From the NCBI RefSeq assembly GCF_020379485.1, contig NC_063434.1, positions 27,847,401 through 27,911,400 on the forward strand: a DNA stretch of 64,000 nt. Direction: 5' to 3'. This DNA comes from Brassica napus (Eukaryota; Streptophyta; Magnoliopsida; Brassicales; Brassicaceae). The position numbers were made by a program, and so were the translations under genes. Below are positions 14,961 to 30,100 of this stretch, piece by piece (position 1 is the stretch's first letter; every line of letters starts with the position of its first letter). The notes under the pieces were generated by a model, which worked only from the letters and a program-made list of their open reading frames with translations, did no database searches and was not told the origin of the DNA.

Positions 14961-17900
14961 TCATGTACCATGAAATGAGTTTAATAATATTAATACAAAT
15001 GTAGAATGTGTTTAGAAATTTAAAACAACCCCAAAGAATATGCTTCATTATTAGAGCATTTACCGAAAAATTCAGTATTTTCGTAGGGGTTACCCATAGA
15101 TTTTGAGAAAAATTCAAAAATATAAAAAATTTTGTTTTATGCATAGTTGCATCCTTCACTAACATATGATGAAGGTCAAAGAGGTTTGGAACTTTTTTGT
15201 CTCCATTTCCTAGAAAATAGCGATTTTATAGTGGTAGTCCACCATTTAGGAGTATTATGAAGTTTTACTAAATTAATTGACAAAAAATTAAAACGATGCC
15301 CATGTACCATGAAAAGAGTTTAATATACATTAATAAAAATGTAGAATGTGTTAGAAATTTTAAAACAACCCAAAGATCATATGCTTCATTATTAGAGCAT
15401 TTACCGAAAAATTCAGTATTTTCGTAGGGGTTAGCCATAGATTTTGAGAAAAATTCAAAAATATGAAAAAATTGTTTTAATGCATAGTTGCATCCTTCAC
15501 TAACATATGATGAAGGTCAAAGAGGTTTGGAACCTTTTGTCTCCGTTTTTCTAGAGAAATAGCGATTTTATAGTGGTTAGTCCACCAATTTAGGGAGTAT
15601 TATGAAGTTTTACTAATTAATTGACAAAAAATTAAAACGATGCCCATGTACCATGAAAATGAGTTTAATATACATTAATAAAATGTAGAATGTGTTTAGA
15701 AATTTTAAAACAACCCCAAAGATCATATGCTTCATTATTAGAGCATTTACCGAAAAATTCAGTATTTTCGTAGGGGTTAGCCCATAGATTTTGAGAAAAA
15801 TTCAAAAATATGAAAATTTTGTTTTAATGCATAGTTGCATCCTTCACTAACATATGATGAAGGTCAAAGAGGTTTGGAACCTTTTTTTGTCTCCGTTTCT
15901 AGAGAATAGCGATTTTATAGTGGTTAGTCCACCAATTTAGGAGTATTATGAAGTTTTACTAAATTAATTGACAAAAAATTAAAACGATGTCCATGTACCA
16001 TGAAAATGAGTTTAATATACATTAATACAAATGTAGAATGTGTTTAGAAATTTTAAAACAACCCCAAAGATCATATGCTTCATTATTAGAGCATTTACCG
16101 AAAAATTCAGTATTCGTAGGGTTAGCCCATAGATTTTGAGAAAAATTCAAAAATATGAAAATTTTGTTTTAATGCATAGTTGCATCCTTCACTAACATAT
16201 GATGAAGGTCAAAGAGGTTTTGGAACTTTTGTTGTCTCCGTTTTCTAGAAAATAGCGATTTTATAGTGGTTAGTCCACCAATTTAGGGAGTATTATGAAG
16301 TTTTACTAAATTAATTGACAAAAAAATTAAAACGATGCCCATGTACCATGAAAATGAGTTTAATATACATTAATACAAATGTAGAATGTGTTTAGAAATT
16401 TTAAAACAACCCAAGATCATATGCTTCATTATTAGAGCATTTACCGAAAATTCAGTATTTTCGTAGGGTTACCCATAGATTTGAGAAAAATTCAAAAATA
16501 TAAAAATTCTGTTTTAATGCATAGTTGCATCCTTCACTAACATATGATGAAGGTCAAAGAGGTTTGGAACTTTGTTGTCTCCTTTCCCTAGAAAATAGCG
16601 ATTTTATAGTGGTTAGTCCACCAATTTAGGTATTATGAAGTTTTACTAAATTAATTGACAAAAAATAAAACGATGCCCATGTACCATGAAAAGAGTTTAA
16701 TATACATTAATACAAATGTAGAATGTGTTTAGAAATTTTAAAACAACCCCAAAGATCATATGCTTCATTATTAGAGCATTTACCGAAAAATTCAGTATTT
16801 TCGTAGGGGTTAGCCCATAGATTTTGAGAAAAATTCAAAAATATGAAAAATTGTTTTAATGCATAGTTGCATCCTTCACTAACATATGATGAAGGTCAAA
16901 GAGGTTTGGAACCTTTTTTGTCTCCGTTTTTCTAGAGAAAATAGCGATTTTATAGTGGTTAGTCCACCAATTTAGGGAGTATTATGAAAGTTTTACTAAA
17001 TTAATTGACAAAAAATTAAAACGATGCCCATGTACCATGAAAATGAGTTTAATATACATTAATACAAATGTAGAATGTGTTTAGAAATTTTAAAACAACC
17101 CCAAAGATCATATGCTTCATTATTAGCATTTACCGAAAAATTCAGTATTTTCGTAGGGTTAGCCCATAGATTTTGAGAAAAATTCAAAAATATGAAAAAT
17201 TCTTTTAATGCATAGTTGCATCCTTCACTAACATATGATGAAGGTCAAAGAGGTTTGGAACTTTTTTTGTCTCCGTTTTTCTAGAGAATAGCGATTTTAT
17301 AGTGGTTAGTCCACCAATTTAGGGAGTATTATGAAGTTTTACTAAATTAATTGACAAAAAATAAAACGATGCCCATGTACAATGAAAACGAGTTTAATAT
17401 ACATTAATGTAAATGTAGAATGTGTTTAGGAATTTTAAAACAACCCCAAAGATCAAATGCTTCATTATTATAGCATTTACCGAAAAATTCAGTATTTTCG
17501 TAGGGGTTAGCCCATAGATTTTGAGAAAAATTCAAAAATATGAAAAATTTGTTTTAATGCATAGTTGCATCCTTCACTAACATATGATGAAGGTCAAAGA
17601 GGTTTGGAACTTTTGTTGTCTCCGTGTTTCTAGAAAATAGCGATTTTATACTTGTTAGTCCCCCAATTTAGGGAGTATTATGAAGTTTTACTAATTAATT
17701 GACAAAAAATTAAAACGATGCCCATGTACCATGAAAATGAGTTTAATATACATTAATACAAATGTAGAATGTGTTTAGAAATTTTAAAACAACCCCAAGA
17801 TCATATGCTTCATTATTAGAGCATTACCGAAAAATTCAGTATTTTCGTAGGGGTTAGCCCATAGATTTTGAGAAAAATTCAAAAATATGAAAAATTCTGT

Positions 17901-20900
17901 TTTAATGCATAGTTGCATCCTTCACTAACATATGATGAAGGTCAAAGAGGTTTGGAACTTTTGTTGTCTCCGTTTCCCTAGAAAATAGCGATTTTATAGT
18001 GGTTAGTCCACCAATTTAGGAAGTATTATGAAGTTTTACTAATTAATTGACAAAAAATTAAAACGATGCCCATGTACCATGAAATGAGTTTAATATACAT
18101 TAATACAAATGTAGAATGTGTTTAGAAATTTTAAAACAACCCAAAGATCATATGCTTCATTATTAGAGCATTTACCGAAAATTCAGTATTTTCGTAGGGT
18201 TAGCCCATAGATTTTGAGAAAAATTCAAAAATATGAAAAATTGTTTTAATGCATAGTTGCATCCTTCACTAACATATGATGAAGGTCAAAGAGGTTTGGA
18301 ACCTTTTTGTCTCCGTTTTTCTAGAGAATAGCGATTTTATAGTGGTTAGTCCACCAATTTAGGGAGTATTATGAAGTTTTACTAAATTAATTGACAAAAA
18401 ATTAAAACGATGCCCATGTACCATGAAAATGAGTTTAATATACATTAATAAAAATGTAGAATGTGTTTAGAAATTTTAAAACAACCCCAAAGATCATATG
18501 CTTCATTATTAGAGCATTTACCGAAAAATTCAGTATTTTCGTAGGGGTTAGCCCATAGATTTTGAGAAAAATTCAAAAATATGAAAATTCTTTTTTAATG
18601 CATAGTTGCATCCTTCACTAACATATGATGAAGGTCAAAGAGGTTTGAACCTTTTTTGTCTCCGTTTTTCTAGAAAATAGCGATTTTATAGTGGTTAGTC
18701 CACCAATTTAGGGAGTATATATGAAGTTTTACTAAATTAATTGACAAAAAATTAAAACGACCATGTACCATGAAAATGAGTTTAATATACATTAATACAA
18801 ATGTAGAATGTGTTTAGAAATTTTAAAACAACACCCAAAGATCATATGCTTCATTATTAGAGCATTTACCGAAAAATTCAGTATTTTCGTAGGGGTTAGC
18901 CCATAGATTTTGAGAAAAATTCAAAAATATGAAAATTTTGTTTTAATGCATAGTTGCATCCTTCACTAACATATGATGAAGGTCAAAGAGGTTTGGAACT
19001 TTGTTGTCTCCTGTTTCTAGAAAATAGCGATTTTATAGTGGTTAGTCCACCAATTTAGGGAGTATTATGAAGTTTTACTAAATTAATTGACAAAAAATTA
19101 AAACGATGCCCATGTACCATGAAAATGAGTTTAATATACATTAATAAAAATGTAGAATGTGTTTAGAAATTTTAAAACAACCCAAAGATCATATGCTTCA
19201 TTATATAGAGCATTTACCGAAAAATTCAGTATTTCGTAGGGGTTAGTTACCCATAGATTTTGAGAAAAATTCAAAAATATAAAAATTCTGTTTTAATGCA
19301 TAGTTGCATCCTTCACTAACATATGATGAAGGTCAAAGAGGTTTGGAACTTGTTGTCTCCATTCCCTAGAAAATAGCGATTTTATAGTGGTTAGTCCACC
19401 AATTTAGGGAGTATTATGAAGTTTTACTAATTAATTGACAAAAAATTAAAACGATGCCCATGTACCATGAAAAGAGTTTAATATACATTAATACAAATGT
19501 AGAATGTAGAATTTAGAAATTTTAAAACAACCCAAAGATCATATGCTTCATTATTAGAGCATTTACCGAAAAATTCAGTATTTTCGTAGGGGTAGCCCAT
19601 AGATTTTGAGAAAAATTCAAAAATATGAAAAATTTGTTTTAATGCATAGTTGCATCCTTCACTAACATATGATGAAGGTCAAAGAGGTTTGGAACCTTTT
19701 TTGTCTTCGTTTTTCTAGAGAATAGCGATTTTATAGTGGTTAGTCCACCAATTTAGGGAGTATTATGAAGTTTTACTAAATTAATTGACAAAAAATTAAA
19801 ACGATGCCCATGTACCATGAAAATGAGTTTAATATACATTAATAAAAATGTAGAATGTGTTTAGAAATTTTAAAACAACCCCAAAGATCATATGCTTCAT
19901 TATTAGAGCATTTACCGAAAATTCAGTATTTTCGTAGGGGTTAGCCCATAGATTTTGAGAAAAATTCAAAAATATGAAAATTCTTTTTAATGCATAGTTG
20001 CATCCTTCACTAACATATGATGAAGGTCAAAGAGGTTTGGAACCTTTGTTGTCTCCGTTTTTCTAGAGAATAGCGATTTTATAGTGGTTAGTCCACCAAT
20101 TTAGGGAGTATTATGAAGTTTTACTAAATTAATTGACAAAAAATTAAAACGATGCCCATGTACCATGAAATGAGTTTAATATACATTAATACAAATGTAG
20201 AATGTGTTTAGAAATTTTAAAACAACCCCAAAGATCATATGCTTCATTATTAGAGCATTTACCGAAAAATTCAGTATTTTCGTAGGGGTTAGCCCATAGA
20301 TTTTGAGAAAAATTCAAAAATATGAAAATTTGTTTTAATGCATAGTTGCATCCTTCACTAACATATGAGAAGATGGTCAAAGAGGTTTGGAACTTTTGTT
20401 GTCTCCTTTTCCTAGAAAATAGCGATTTTATAGTGGTTAGTCCACCAATTTAGGGAGTATTATGAAGTTTTACTAAATTAATTGACAAAAAATTAAACGA
20501 TGCCCATGTACCATGAAAAGAGTTTAATATACATTAATACAAATGTAGAATGTGTTTAGAAATTTTAAAACAACCCAAAGATCATATGCTTCATTATTAG
20601 AGCATTTACCGAAAAATTCAGTATTTTCGTAGGGGTTAGCCCATAGATTTTGAGAAAAATTCAAAAATATGAAAAATTCTGTTTTAATGCATAGTTGCAT
20701 CCTTCACTAACATATGATGAAGGTCAAAGAGGTTTGGAACTTTGTTGTCTCCGTTTTCTAGAAATAGCGATTTTATAGTGGTTAGTCCACCAATTTAGGG
20801 AGTATTATGAAGTTTTACTAAATTAATTGACAAAAAATTAAAACGATGCCCATGTACCATGAAAATGAGTTTAATATACATTAATACAAATGTAGAATGT

Positions 20901-23900
20901 GTTTAGAAATTTTAAAACAACCCCAAGATATATGCTTCATTATTAGAGCATTTACCGAAAAATTCAGTATTTTCGTAGGGGTTAGCCCATAGATTTTGAG
21001 AAAAAATCAAAAATATGAAAATATTTTGTATAATGCATAGTTGCATCCTTCACTAACATATGATGAAGGTCAAAGAGGTTTGGAACTTTGTTGTTCCCGT
21101 TTTCTAGAAAATAGCGATTTTATAGTGGTAGTCCACCAATTTAGGGAGTATTATGAAGTTTTACTAAATTAATTGACAAAAAATTAAAACGATGCCCATG
21201 TACCATGAAAATGAGTTTAATATACATTAATACAAATGTAGAATGTTTAGAAATTTAAAACAACCCAAGATCATATGCTTCATTATTAGAATTTACCGAA
21301 AAATCAGTATTTTCGTAGGGGTTAGCCCATAGATTTTGAGAAAAATTCAAAATATGAAAATTCTGTTTAATGCATAGTTGCATCCTTCACTAACATATGA
21401 TGAAGGTCAAAGAGGTTTGGAACTTTTTTGTCTCCATTTCTAGAAAATAGCGATTTTATAGTGGTTAGTCCACCAATTTAGGGAGTATTATGAAGTTTAC
21501 TAAATTAATTGACACAAAAAATTAAAACGATGCCCATGTACCATGAAAATGAGTTTAATATACATTAATACAAATGTAGAATGTGTTTAGAAATTTTAAA
21601 ACAACCCAAAGATCATATGCTTCATTATTAGAGCATTTACCGAAAAATTCAGTATTTTCGTAGGGGTTAGCCCATAGATTTTGAGAAAAATTCAAAAATA
21701 TGAAAAATCTGTTTTAATGCATAGTTGCATCCTTCACTAACATATGATGAAGGTCAAAGAGGTTTGGAACCTTTTTGTCTCCGTTTTTCTAGAGAATAGC
21801 GATTTTATAGTGGTTAGTCCACCAATTTAGGGAGTATTATGAAGTTTTACTAAATTAATTGACAAAAATTAAAACGATGCCCATGTACCATGAAAATGAG
21901 TTTAATATACATTAATACAATGTAGAATGTGTTTAGAAATTTTAAAACAACCCCAAAGATCATATGCTTCATTATTAGAGCATTTACCGAAAAATTCAGT
22001 ATTTTCGTAGGGGTTAGCCCATAGATTTGAGAAAAAAAAAAATAAAAAAAATTCTGTTTTAATGCATAGTTGCATCCTTCACTAACATATGATGAAGGTC
22101 AAAGAGGTTTGGAACTTTTGTTGTCTCCATTTCCCTAGAAAATAGCGATTTTATAGTGGTTAGTCCACCAATTTAGGGAGTAGTATTATGAAGTTTACTA
22201 AATTAATTGACAAAAATTAAAACGATGCCCATGTACCATGAAAATGAGTTTAATATACATTAATACAAATGTAGAATGTGTTTAGAAATTTTAAAACAAC
22301 CCCAAAGATCATATGCTTCATTATTAGCATTTACCGAAAAATTCAGTATTTTCGTAGGGGTTACCATAGATTTTGAGAAAAATTCAAAAATATGAAAAAT
22401 TGTTTTAATGCATAGTTGCATCCTTCACTAACATATGATGAAGGTCAAAGAGGTTTGGAACCTTTTTTGTCTCCGTTTTCTAGAGAATAGCGATTTTATA
22501 GTGGTTAGTCCACCAATTTAGGGAGTATTATGAAGTTTTACTAAATTAATTGACAAAAAATTAAAACGATGCCCATGTACCATGAAAAGAGAGTTTAATA
22601 TACATTAATACAAATGTAGAATGTGTTTAGAAATTTAAAACAACCCCAAAGATCATATGCTTCATTATTAGAGCATTTACCGAAAAATTCAGTATTTTCG
22701 TAGGGGTTAGCCCATAGATTTTGAGAAAAATTCAAAAATATGAAAAAATCTTTTTAATGCATAGTTGCATCCTTCACTAACATATGATGAAGGTCAAAGA
22801 GGTTTGGAACTTTTTTTGTCTCCGTTTTCTAGAGAATAGCGATTTTATAGTGGTTAGTCCACCAATTTAGGAGAGTATTATGAAGTTTTACTAAATTAAT
22901 TGACAAAAAATTAAAACGATGCCCATGTACCATGAAAATGAGTTTAATATACATTAATACAAATGTAGAATGTGTTTAGAATTTTAAAACAACCCAAAGA
23001 TCATATGCTTCATTATTAGAGCATTTACCGAAAAATTCAGTATTTTCGTAGGGGTTAGCCCATAGATTTTGAGAAAAATTCAAAAATATGAAAATTTTGT
23101 TTTAATGCATAGTTGCATCCTTCACTAACATATGATGAAGGTCAAAGAGGTTTGGACCTTTTTTGTCTCCGTTTTCTAGAAAATAGCGATTTTATAGTGG
23201 TTAGTCCACCAATTTAGGGAGTATTATGAAGTTTTACTAAATTAATTGACAAAAAATTAAAACGATGCCCATGTACCATGAAAATGAGTTTAATATACAT
23301 TAATACAAATGTAGAATGTGTTTAGAAATTTTAAAACAACCCAAAGATCATATGCTTCATTATTAGAGCATTTACCGAAAAATTCAGTATTTTCGTAGGG
23401 GTTAGCCCATAGATTTTGAGAAAAATTCAAAAATATGAAAATTTTGTTTTAATGCATAGTTGCATCCTTCACTAACATATGATGAAGGTCAAAGAGGTTT
23501 GGAACTTTTGTTGTCTCCTTTTCCTAGAAAATAGCGATTTTATAGTGGTTAGTCCATCAATTTAGGGACTATTATGAAGTTTTACTAAATTAATTGACAA
23601 AAAATTAAAACGATGCCCATGTACCATGAAAATGAGTTTAATATACATTAATACAAATGTAGAATGTGTTTAGAAATTTTAAAACAACCCCAAAGATCAT
23701 ATGCTTCATTATTAGAGCATTTACCGAAAATTCAGTATTTTCGTAGGGGTTAGCCCATAGATTTTGAGAAAAATTCAAAAATATGAAAATTCTGTTTTAA
23801 TGCATAGTTGCATCCTTCACTAACATATGATGAAGGTCAAAGAGGTTTGGAACTTTTGTTGTCTCCGTTTCCCTAGAAAATAGCGATTTTATAGTGGTTA

Positions 23901-26900
23901 GTCCACCAATTTAGGAGTATTATGAAGTTTTACTAAATTAATTGACAAAAAATTAAAACAATGCCCATGTACCATGAAAATGAGTTTAATATACATTAAT
24001 ACAAATGTAGAATGTGTTTAGAAATTTTAAAACAACCCCAAAGATCATATGCTTCATTATTAGAGCATTTACCGAAAAATTCAGTATTTTCGTAGGGGTT
24101 AGCCCATAGATTTTGAGAAAAATTCAAAAAATGAAAAATCTGTTTTAATGCATAGTTGCATCATTAACTAACATATGATGAAGGTCAAAGAGGTTTGGAA
24201 CCTTTTTTGTCTCTGTTTTTCTTGAGAATAGCGATTTTATAGTGGTTAGTCCACCAATTTAGGGAGTATTATGAAGTTTTACTAAATTAATTGACAAAAA
24301 TTAAAACGATGCCCATGTACCATGAAAATGAGTTTAATATACATTAATACAAATGTAGAATGTGTTTAGAAATTTTAAAACAACCCCAAAGATCATATGC
24401 TTCATTATTAGAGCATTTACCGAAAAATTCAGTATTTTCGTAGGGGTTAGCCCATAGATTTTGAGAAAAATTCAAAAATATGAAAAATCTGTTTTAATGC
24501 ATAGTTGCATCCTTCACTAACATATGATGAAGGTCAAAGAGGTTTGGAACTTTTTTGTCTCCGTTTTTCTAGAGAATAGCGATTTTATAGTGGTTAGTCC
24601 ACCAATTTAGGGAGTATTATGAAGTTTTACTAAATTAATTGACAAAAAATTAAAACGATGCCCATGTACCATGAAAATGAGTTTAATATACATTAATACA
24701 AATGTAGAATGTGTTTAGAAATTTTAAAACAACCCCAAAGATCATATGCTTCATTATTAGAGCATTTACCGAAAAATTCAGTATTTTCGTAGGGGTTAGC
24801 CCATAGATTTTGAGAAAAATTCAAAAATATGAAAAATCTGTTTTAATGCATAGTTGCATCCTTCACTAACATATGATGAAGGTCAAAGAGGTTTGGAACC
24901 TTTTTGTCTCCGTTTTTCTAGAGAATAGCGATTTTATAGTGGTTAGTCCACCAATTTAGGGAGTATTATGAAGTTTTACTAAATTAATTGACAAAAAATT
25001 AAAACGATGCCCATGTACCATGAAAATGAGTTTAATATACATTAATACAAATGTAGAATGTGTTTAGAAATTTTAAAACAACCCCAAAGATCATATGCTT
25101 CATTATTAGAGCATTTACCGAAAAATTCAGTATTTTCGTAGGGGTTAGCCCATAGATTTTGAGAAAAATTCAAAAATATAAAAATTCTGTTTTAATGCAT
25201 AATTGCATCCTTCACTAACATATGATGAAGGTCAAAGAGGTTTGGAACTTTTGTTGTCTCCGTTTCTAGAAAATAGCGATTTTATAGTGGTTAGTCCACC
25301 AATTTAGGGAGTATTATGAAGTTTTACTAAATTAATTGACAAAAAATTAAAACGATACCCATGTACCATGAAACAGAGTTTAATATACATTAATACAAAT
25401 GTAGAATGTGTTTAGAAACTTTAAAACAACCCCAAAGATCATATGCTTCATTATTAGAGCATTTACCGAAAAATTCAGTATTTTCGTAGGGGTTAGCCCA
25501 TAGATTTTGAGAAAAATTCAAAAATATGAAAAATCTGTTTTAATGCATAGTTGCATCCTTCACTAACATATGATGAAGGTCAAAGAGGTTTGGAACCTTT
25601 TTGTCTCCGTTTTCTAGAAATAGCGATTTTATAGTGGTTAGTCCACCAATTTAGGAGAGTATTATGAAGTTTTACTAAATTAATTGACAAAAAATTAAAA
25701 CGATGCCCATGTACCATGAAAATGAGTTTAATATACATTAATACAAATGTAGAATGTGTTTAGAAATTTTAAAACAACCCCAAAGATCATATGCTTCATT
25801 ATTAGAGCATTTACCGAAAAATTCAGTATTTTCGTAGGGGTTAGCCCATAGATTTTGAGAAAAATTCAAAAATATGAAAATTCTGTTTTAATGCATAGTT
25901 GCATCCTTCACTAACATATGATGAAGGTCAAAGAGGTTTGGAACTTTTGTTGTCTCCGTTTCCCTAGAAAATAGCGATTTTATAGTGGTTAGTCCACCAA
26001 TTTAGGGAGTATTATGAAGTTTTACTAAATTAATTGACAAAAAATTAAAACGATGCCCATGTACCATGAAAATGAGTTTAATATACATTAATACAAATGT
26101 AGAATGTGTTTAGAAATTTTAAAACAACCCCAAAGATCATATGCTTCATTATTAGAGCATTTACCGAAAAATTCAGTATTTTCGTAGGGGTTAGTCTATA
26201 GATTTTGAGAAAAATTCAAAAATATGAAAAATCTGTTTTAATGCATAGTTGCATCCTTCACTAACATATGATGAAGGTCAAAGAGGTTTAGAACCTTTTT
26301 TATCTCCGTGTTTCTAGAGAATAGCGATTTTATAGTGGTTAGTCCACCTATTTAGGGAGTATTATGAAGTTTTACTAAATTAATTGACAAAAAATTAAAA
26401 CGATGCCCATGTACCATGAAAATGAGTTTAATATACATTAATACAAATGTAGAATGTGTTTAGAAATTTTAAAACAACCCCAAAGATCATATGCTTCATT
26501 ATTAGAGCATTTACCGAAAAATTCAGTATTTTCGTAGGGTTTAGCCCATAGATTTTGAGAAAAATTCAAAAATATGAAAAATCTGTTTTAATGCATAGTT
26601 GCATCCTTCACTAACATATGATGAAGGTCAAAGAGGTTTGGAACCTTTTTTGTCTCCGTGTTTCTAGAGAATAGCGATTTTATAGTGGTTAGTCCACCAA
26701 TTTAGGGAGTATTATGAAGTTTTACTAAATTAATTGACAAAAAATTAAAACGATGCCCATGTACCATGAAAGAGAGTTTAATATACATTAATACAAATGT
26801 AGAATGTGTTTAGAAATTTTAAAACAACCCCAAAGATCATATGCTTCATTATTAGAGCATTTACCGAAAAATTCAGTATTTTCGTAGGGGTTAGCCCATA

Positions 26901-27014
26901 GATTTTGAGAAAAATTCAAAAATATGAAAAATCTGTTTTAATGCATAGTTGCATCCTTCATTATCATATGATGAAGGTCAAAGAGGTTTGGAACCTTTTT
27001 GTCTCCGTTTTTCT

Positions 27015-27105
27015 AGAGAATAAGGTTTTTTATAGTGGTTAGTCCACAATTTAAGGAGGTTTTATGAAGCTTTCCAAAGTTAATTAACAAAAATTAGAGC
27101 GATGC
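27015..27105. repeat. Divergent patch inside one satellite monomer
   Basis: Within an otherwise standard block the bases read AATAAGGTTTTTTATAGTGG, then AAGGAGGTTTTATGAAGC, then TTCCAAAGTTAATTAAC, and AATTAGAGCG. Many substitutions are packed into about 90 bp, while both flanks match the local consensus. This looks like a conversion tract from a divergent monomer or locally poor consensus. Confidence 0.6.
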
Positions 27106-30100
27106 CCATGTACCATGAAAATGAGTTTAATATACATTAATACAAATGTAGAATGTGTTTAGAAATTTTAAAACAACCCAAAGATCATATGCTTCATTAT
27201 TAGAGCATTTACCGAAAAATTCAGTATTTTCGTAGGGGTTAGCCCATAGATTTTGAGAAAAATTCAAAAATATGAAAATCTGTTTTAATGCATAGTTGCA
27301 TCCTTCACTAACATATGATGAAGGTCAAAGAGGTTTGGAACCTTTTTGTCTCCGTTTTCTAGAGAATAGCGATTTTATAGTGGTTAGTCCACCAATTTAG
27401 GGAGTATTATGAAGTTTTACTAAATTAATTGACAAAAAATTAAAACGATGCCCATGTACCATGAAAATGAGTTTAATATACATTAATACAAATGTAGAAT
27501 GTGTTTAGAAATTTTAAAACAACCCCAAAGATCATATGCTTCATTATTAGAGCATTTACCGAAAAATTCAGTATTTTCGTAGGGGTTAGCCCATAGATTT
27601 TGAGAAAAATTCAAAAATATGAAAAATCTGTTTTAATGCATAGTTGCATCCTTCACTAACATATGATGAAGGTCAAAGAGGTTTGGAACCTTTTTGTCTC
27701 CGTTTTCTAGAGAATAGCGATTTTATAGTGGTTAGTCCACCAATTTAGGGAGTATTATGAAGTTTTACTAAATTAATTGACAAAAAATTAAAACGATGCC
27801 CATGTACCATGAAAATGAGTTTAATATACATTAATACAAATGTAGAATGTGTTTAGAAATTTTAAAACAACCCCAAAGATCATATGCTTCATTATTAGAG
27901 CATTTACCGAAAAATTCAGTATTTTCGTAGGGGTTAGCCCATAGATTTTGAGAAAAATTCAAAAATATGAAAAATTCTGTTTTAATGCATTATTGCATCC
28001 TTCATTAACATATGATGAAGGTCAAAGAGGTTTGGAACTTTTGTTGTCTCTATTTCCCTAGAAAATAGCGTTGTTATAGTAGTTAGTCCACCAATTTAGG
28101 GAGTATTATGAAGTTTTACTAAATTAATTGACAAAAAATTAAAACGATGCCCATGTACCATGAAAATGAGTTTAATATACATTAATACAAATGTAGAATG
28201 TGTTTAGAAATTTTAAAACAACCCCAAAGATCATATGCTTCATTATTAGAGCATTTACCGAAAAATTCAGTATTTTCGTAGGGGTTAGCCCATAGATTTT
28301 GAGAAAAATTCAAAAATAAAAAATTCTGTTTTAATGCATAGTTGCATCCTTCACTAACATATGATGAAGGTCAAAGAGGTTTGGAACTTTTGTTGTCTCC
28401 ATTTTCCTAGAAAATAGCGATTTTATAGTGGTTAGTCCACCAATTTAGGGAGTATTATGAAGTTTTATTAAATTAATTGACAAAAAATTAAAACGATGCC
28501 CATGTACCATGAAAATGAGTTTAATATACATTAATACAAATGTAGAATGTGTTTAGAAATTTTAAAACAACCCCAAAGATCATATGCTTCATTATTAGAG
28601 CATTTACCGAAAAATTCAGTATTTTCGTAGGGGTTAGCCCATAGATTTTGAGAAAAATTCAAAAATATGAAAATTCTGTTTTAATGCATAGTTGCATCCT
28701 TCACTAACATATGATGAAGGTCAAAGAGGTTTGGAACTTTTGTTGTCTCCATTTCCCTAGAAAATAGCGATTTTATAGTGGTTAGTCCACCAATTTAGGG
28801 AGTATTATGAAGTTTTACTAAATTAATTGACAAAAAATTAAAACGATGCCCATGTACCATGAAAATGAGTTTAATATACATTAATACAAATGTAGAATGT
28901 GTTTAGAAATTTTAAAACAACCCCAAAGATCATATGCTTCATTATTAGAGCATTTACCGAAAAATTCAGTATTTTCGTAGGGTTAGCCCATAGATTTTGA
29001 GAAAAATTCAAAAATATGAAAAATCTGTTTTAATGCATAGTTGCATCCTTCACTAACATATGATGAAGGTCAAAGAGGTTTGGAACCTTTTTTGTCTCCG
29101 TTTTCTAGAGAATAGCGATTTTATAGTGGTTAGTCCACCAATTTAGGGAGTATTATGAAGTTTTACTAAATTAATTGACAAAAAATTAAAACGATGCCCA
29201 TGTACCATGAAAAGAGTTTAATATACATTAATACAAATGTAGAATGTGTTTAGAAATTTTAAAACAACCCCAAAGATCATATGCTTCATTATTAGAGCAT
29301 TTACCGAAAAATTCAGTATTTTCGTAGGGGTTAGCCCATAGATTTTGAGAAAAATTCAAAAATATGAAAAATCTGTTTTAATGCATAGTTGCATCCTTCA
29401 CTAACATATGATGAAGGTCAAAGAGGTTTGGAACCTTTTTTTTCTCCGTTTTTCTAGAGAATAGCGATTTTATAGTGGTTAGTCCACCAATTTAGGGAGT
29501 ATTATGAAGTTTTACTAAATTAATTGACAAAAAATTAAAACGATGCCCATGTACCATGAAAATGAGTTTAATATACATTAATACAAATGTAGAATGTGTT
29601 TAGAAATTTTAAAACAACCCCAAAGATCATATGCTTCATTATTAGAGCATTTACCGAAAAATTCAGTATTTTCGTAGGGGTTAGCCCATAGATTTTGAGA
29701 AAAATTCAAAAATATGAAAAATTCTGTTTTAATGCATAGTTGCATCATTCACTAACATATGATGAAGGTCAAAGAGGTTTCGAACTTTTGTTGTCTCCAT
29801 TTCCTAAAAAATAGCGATTTTATAGTGGTTAGTCCACCAATTTAGGGAGTATTATGAAGTTTTACTAAATTAATTGACAAAAAATTAAAACGATGCCCAT
29901 GTACCATGAAAATGAGTTTAATATACATTAATACAAATGTAGAATGTGTTTAGAAATTTTAAAACAACCCCAAAGATCATATGCTTCATTATTAGAGCAT
30001 TTACCGAAAAATTCAGTATTTTCGTAGGGGTTAGTTAGCCATAGATTTTGAGAAAAATTCAAAAATATGAAAATTCTGTTTTAATGCATAGTTGCATCCT

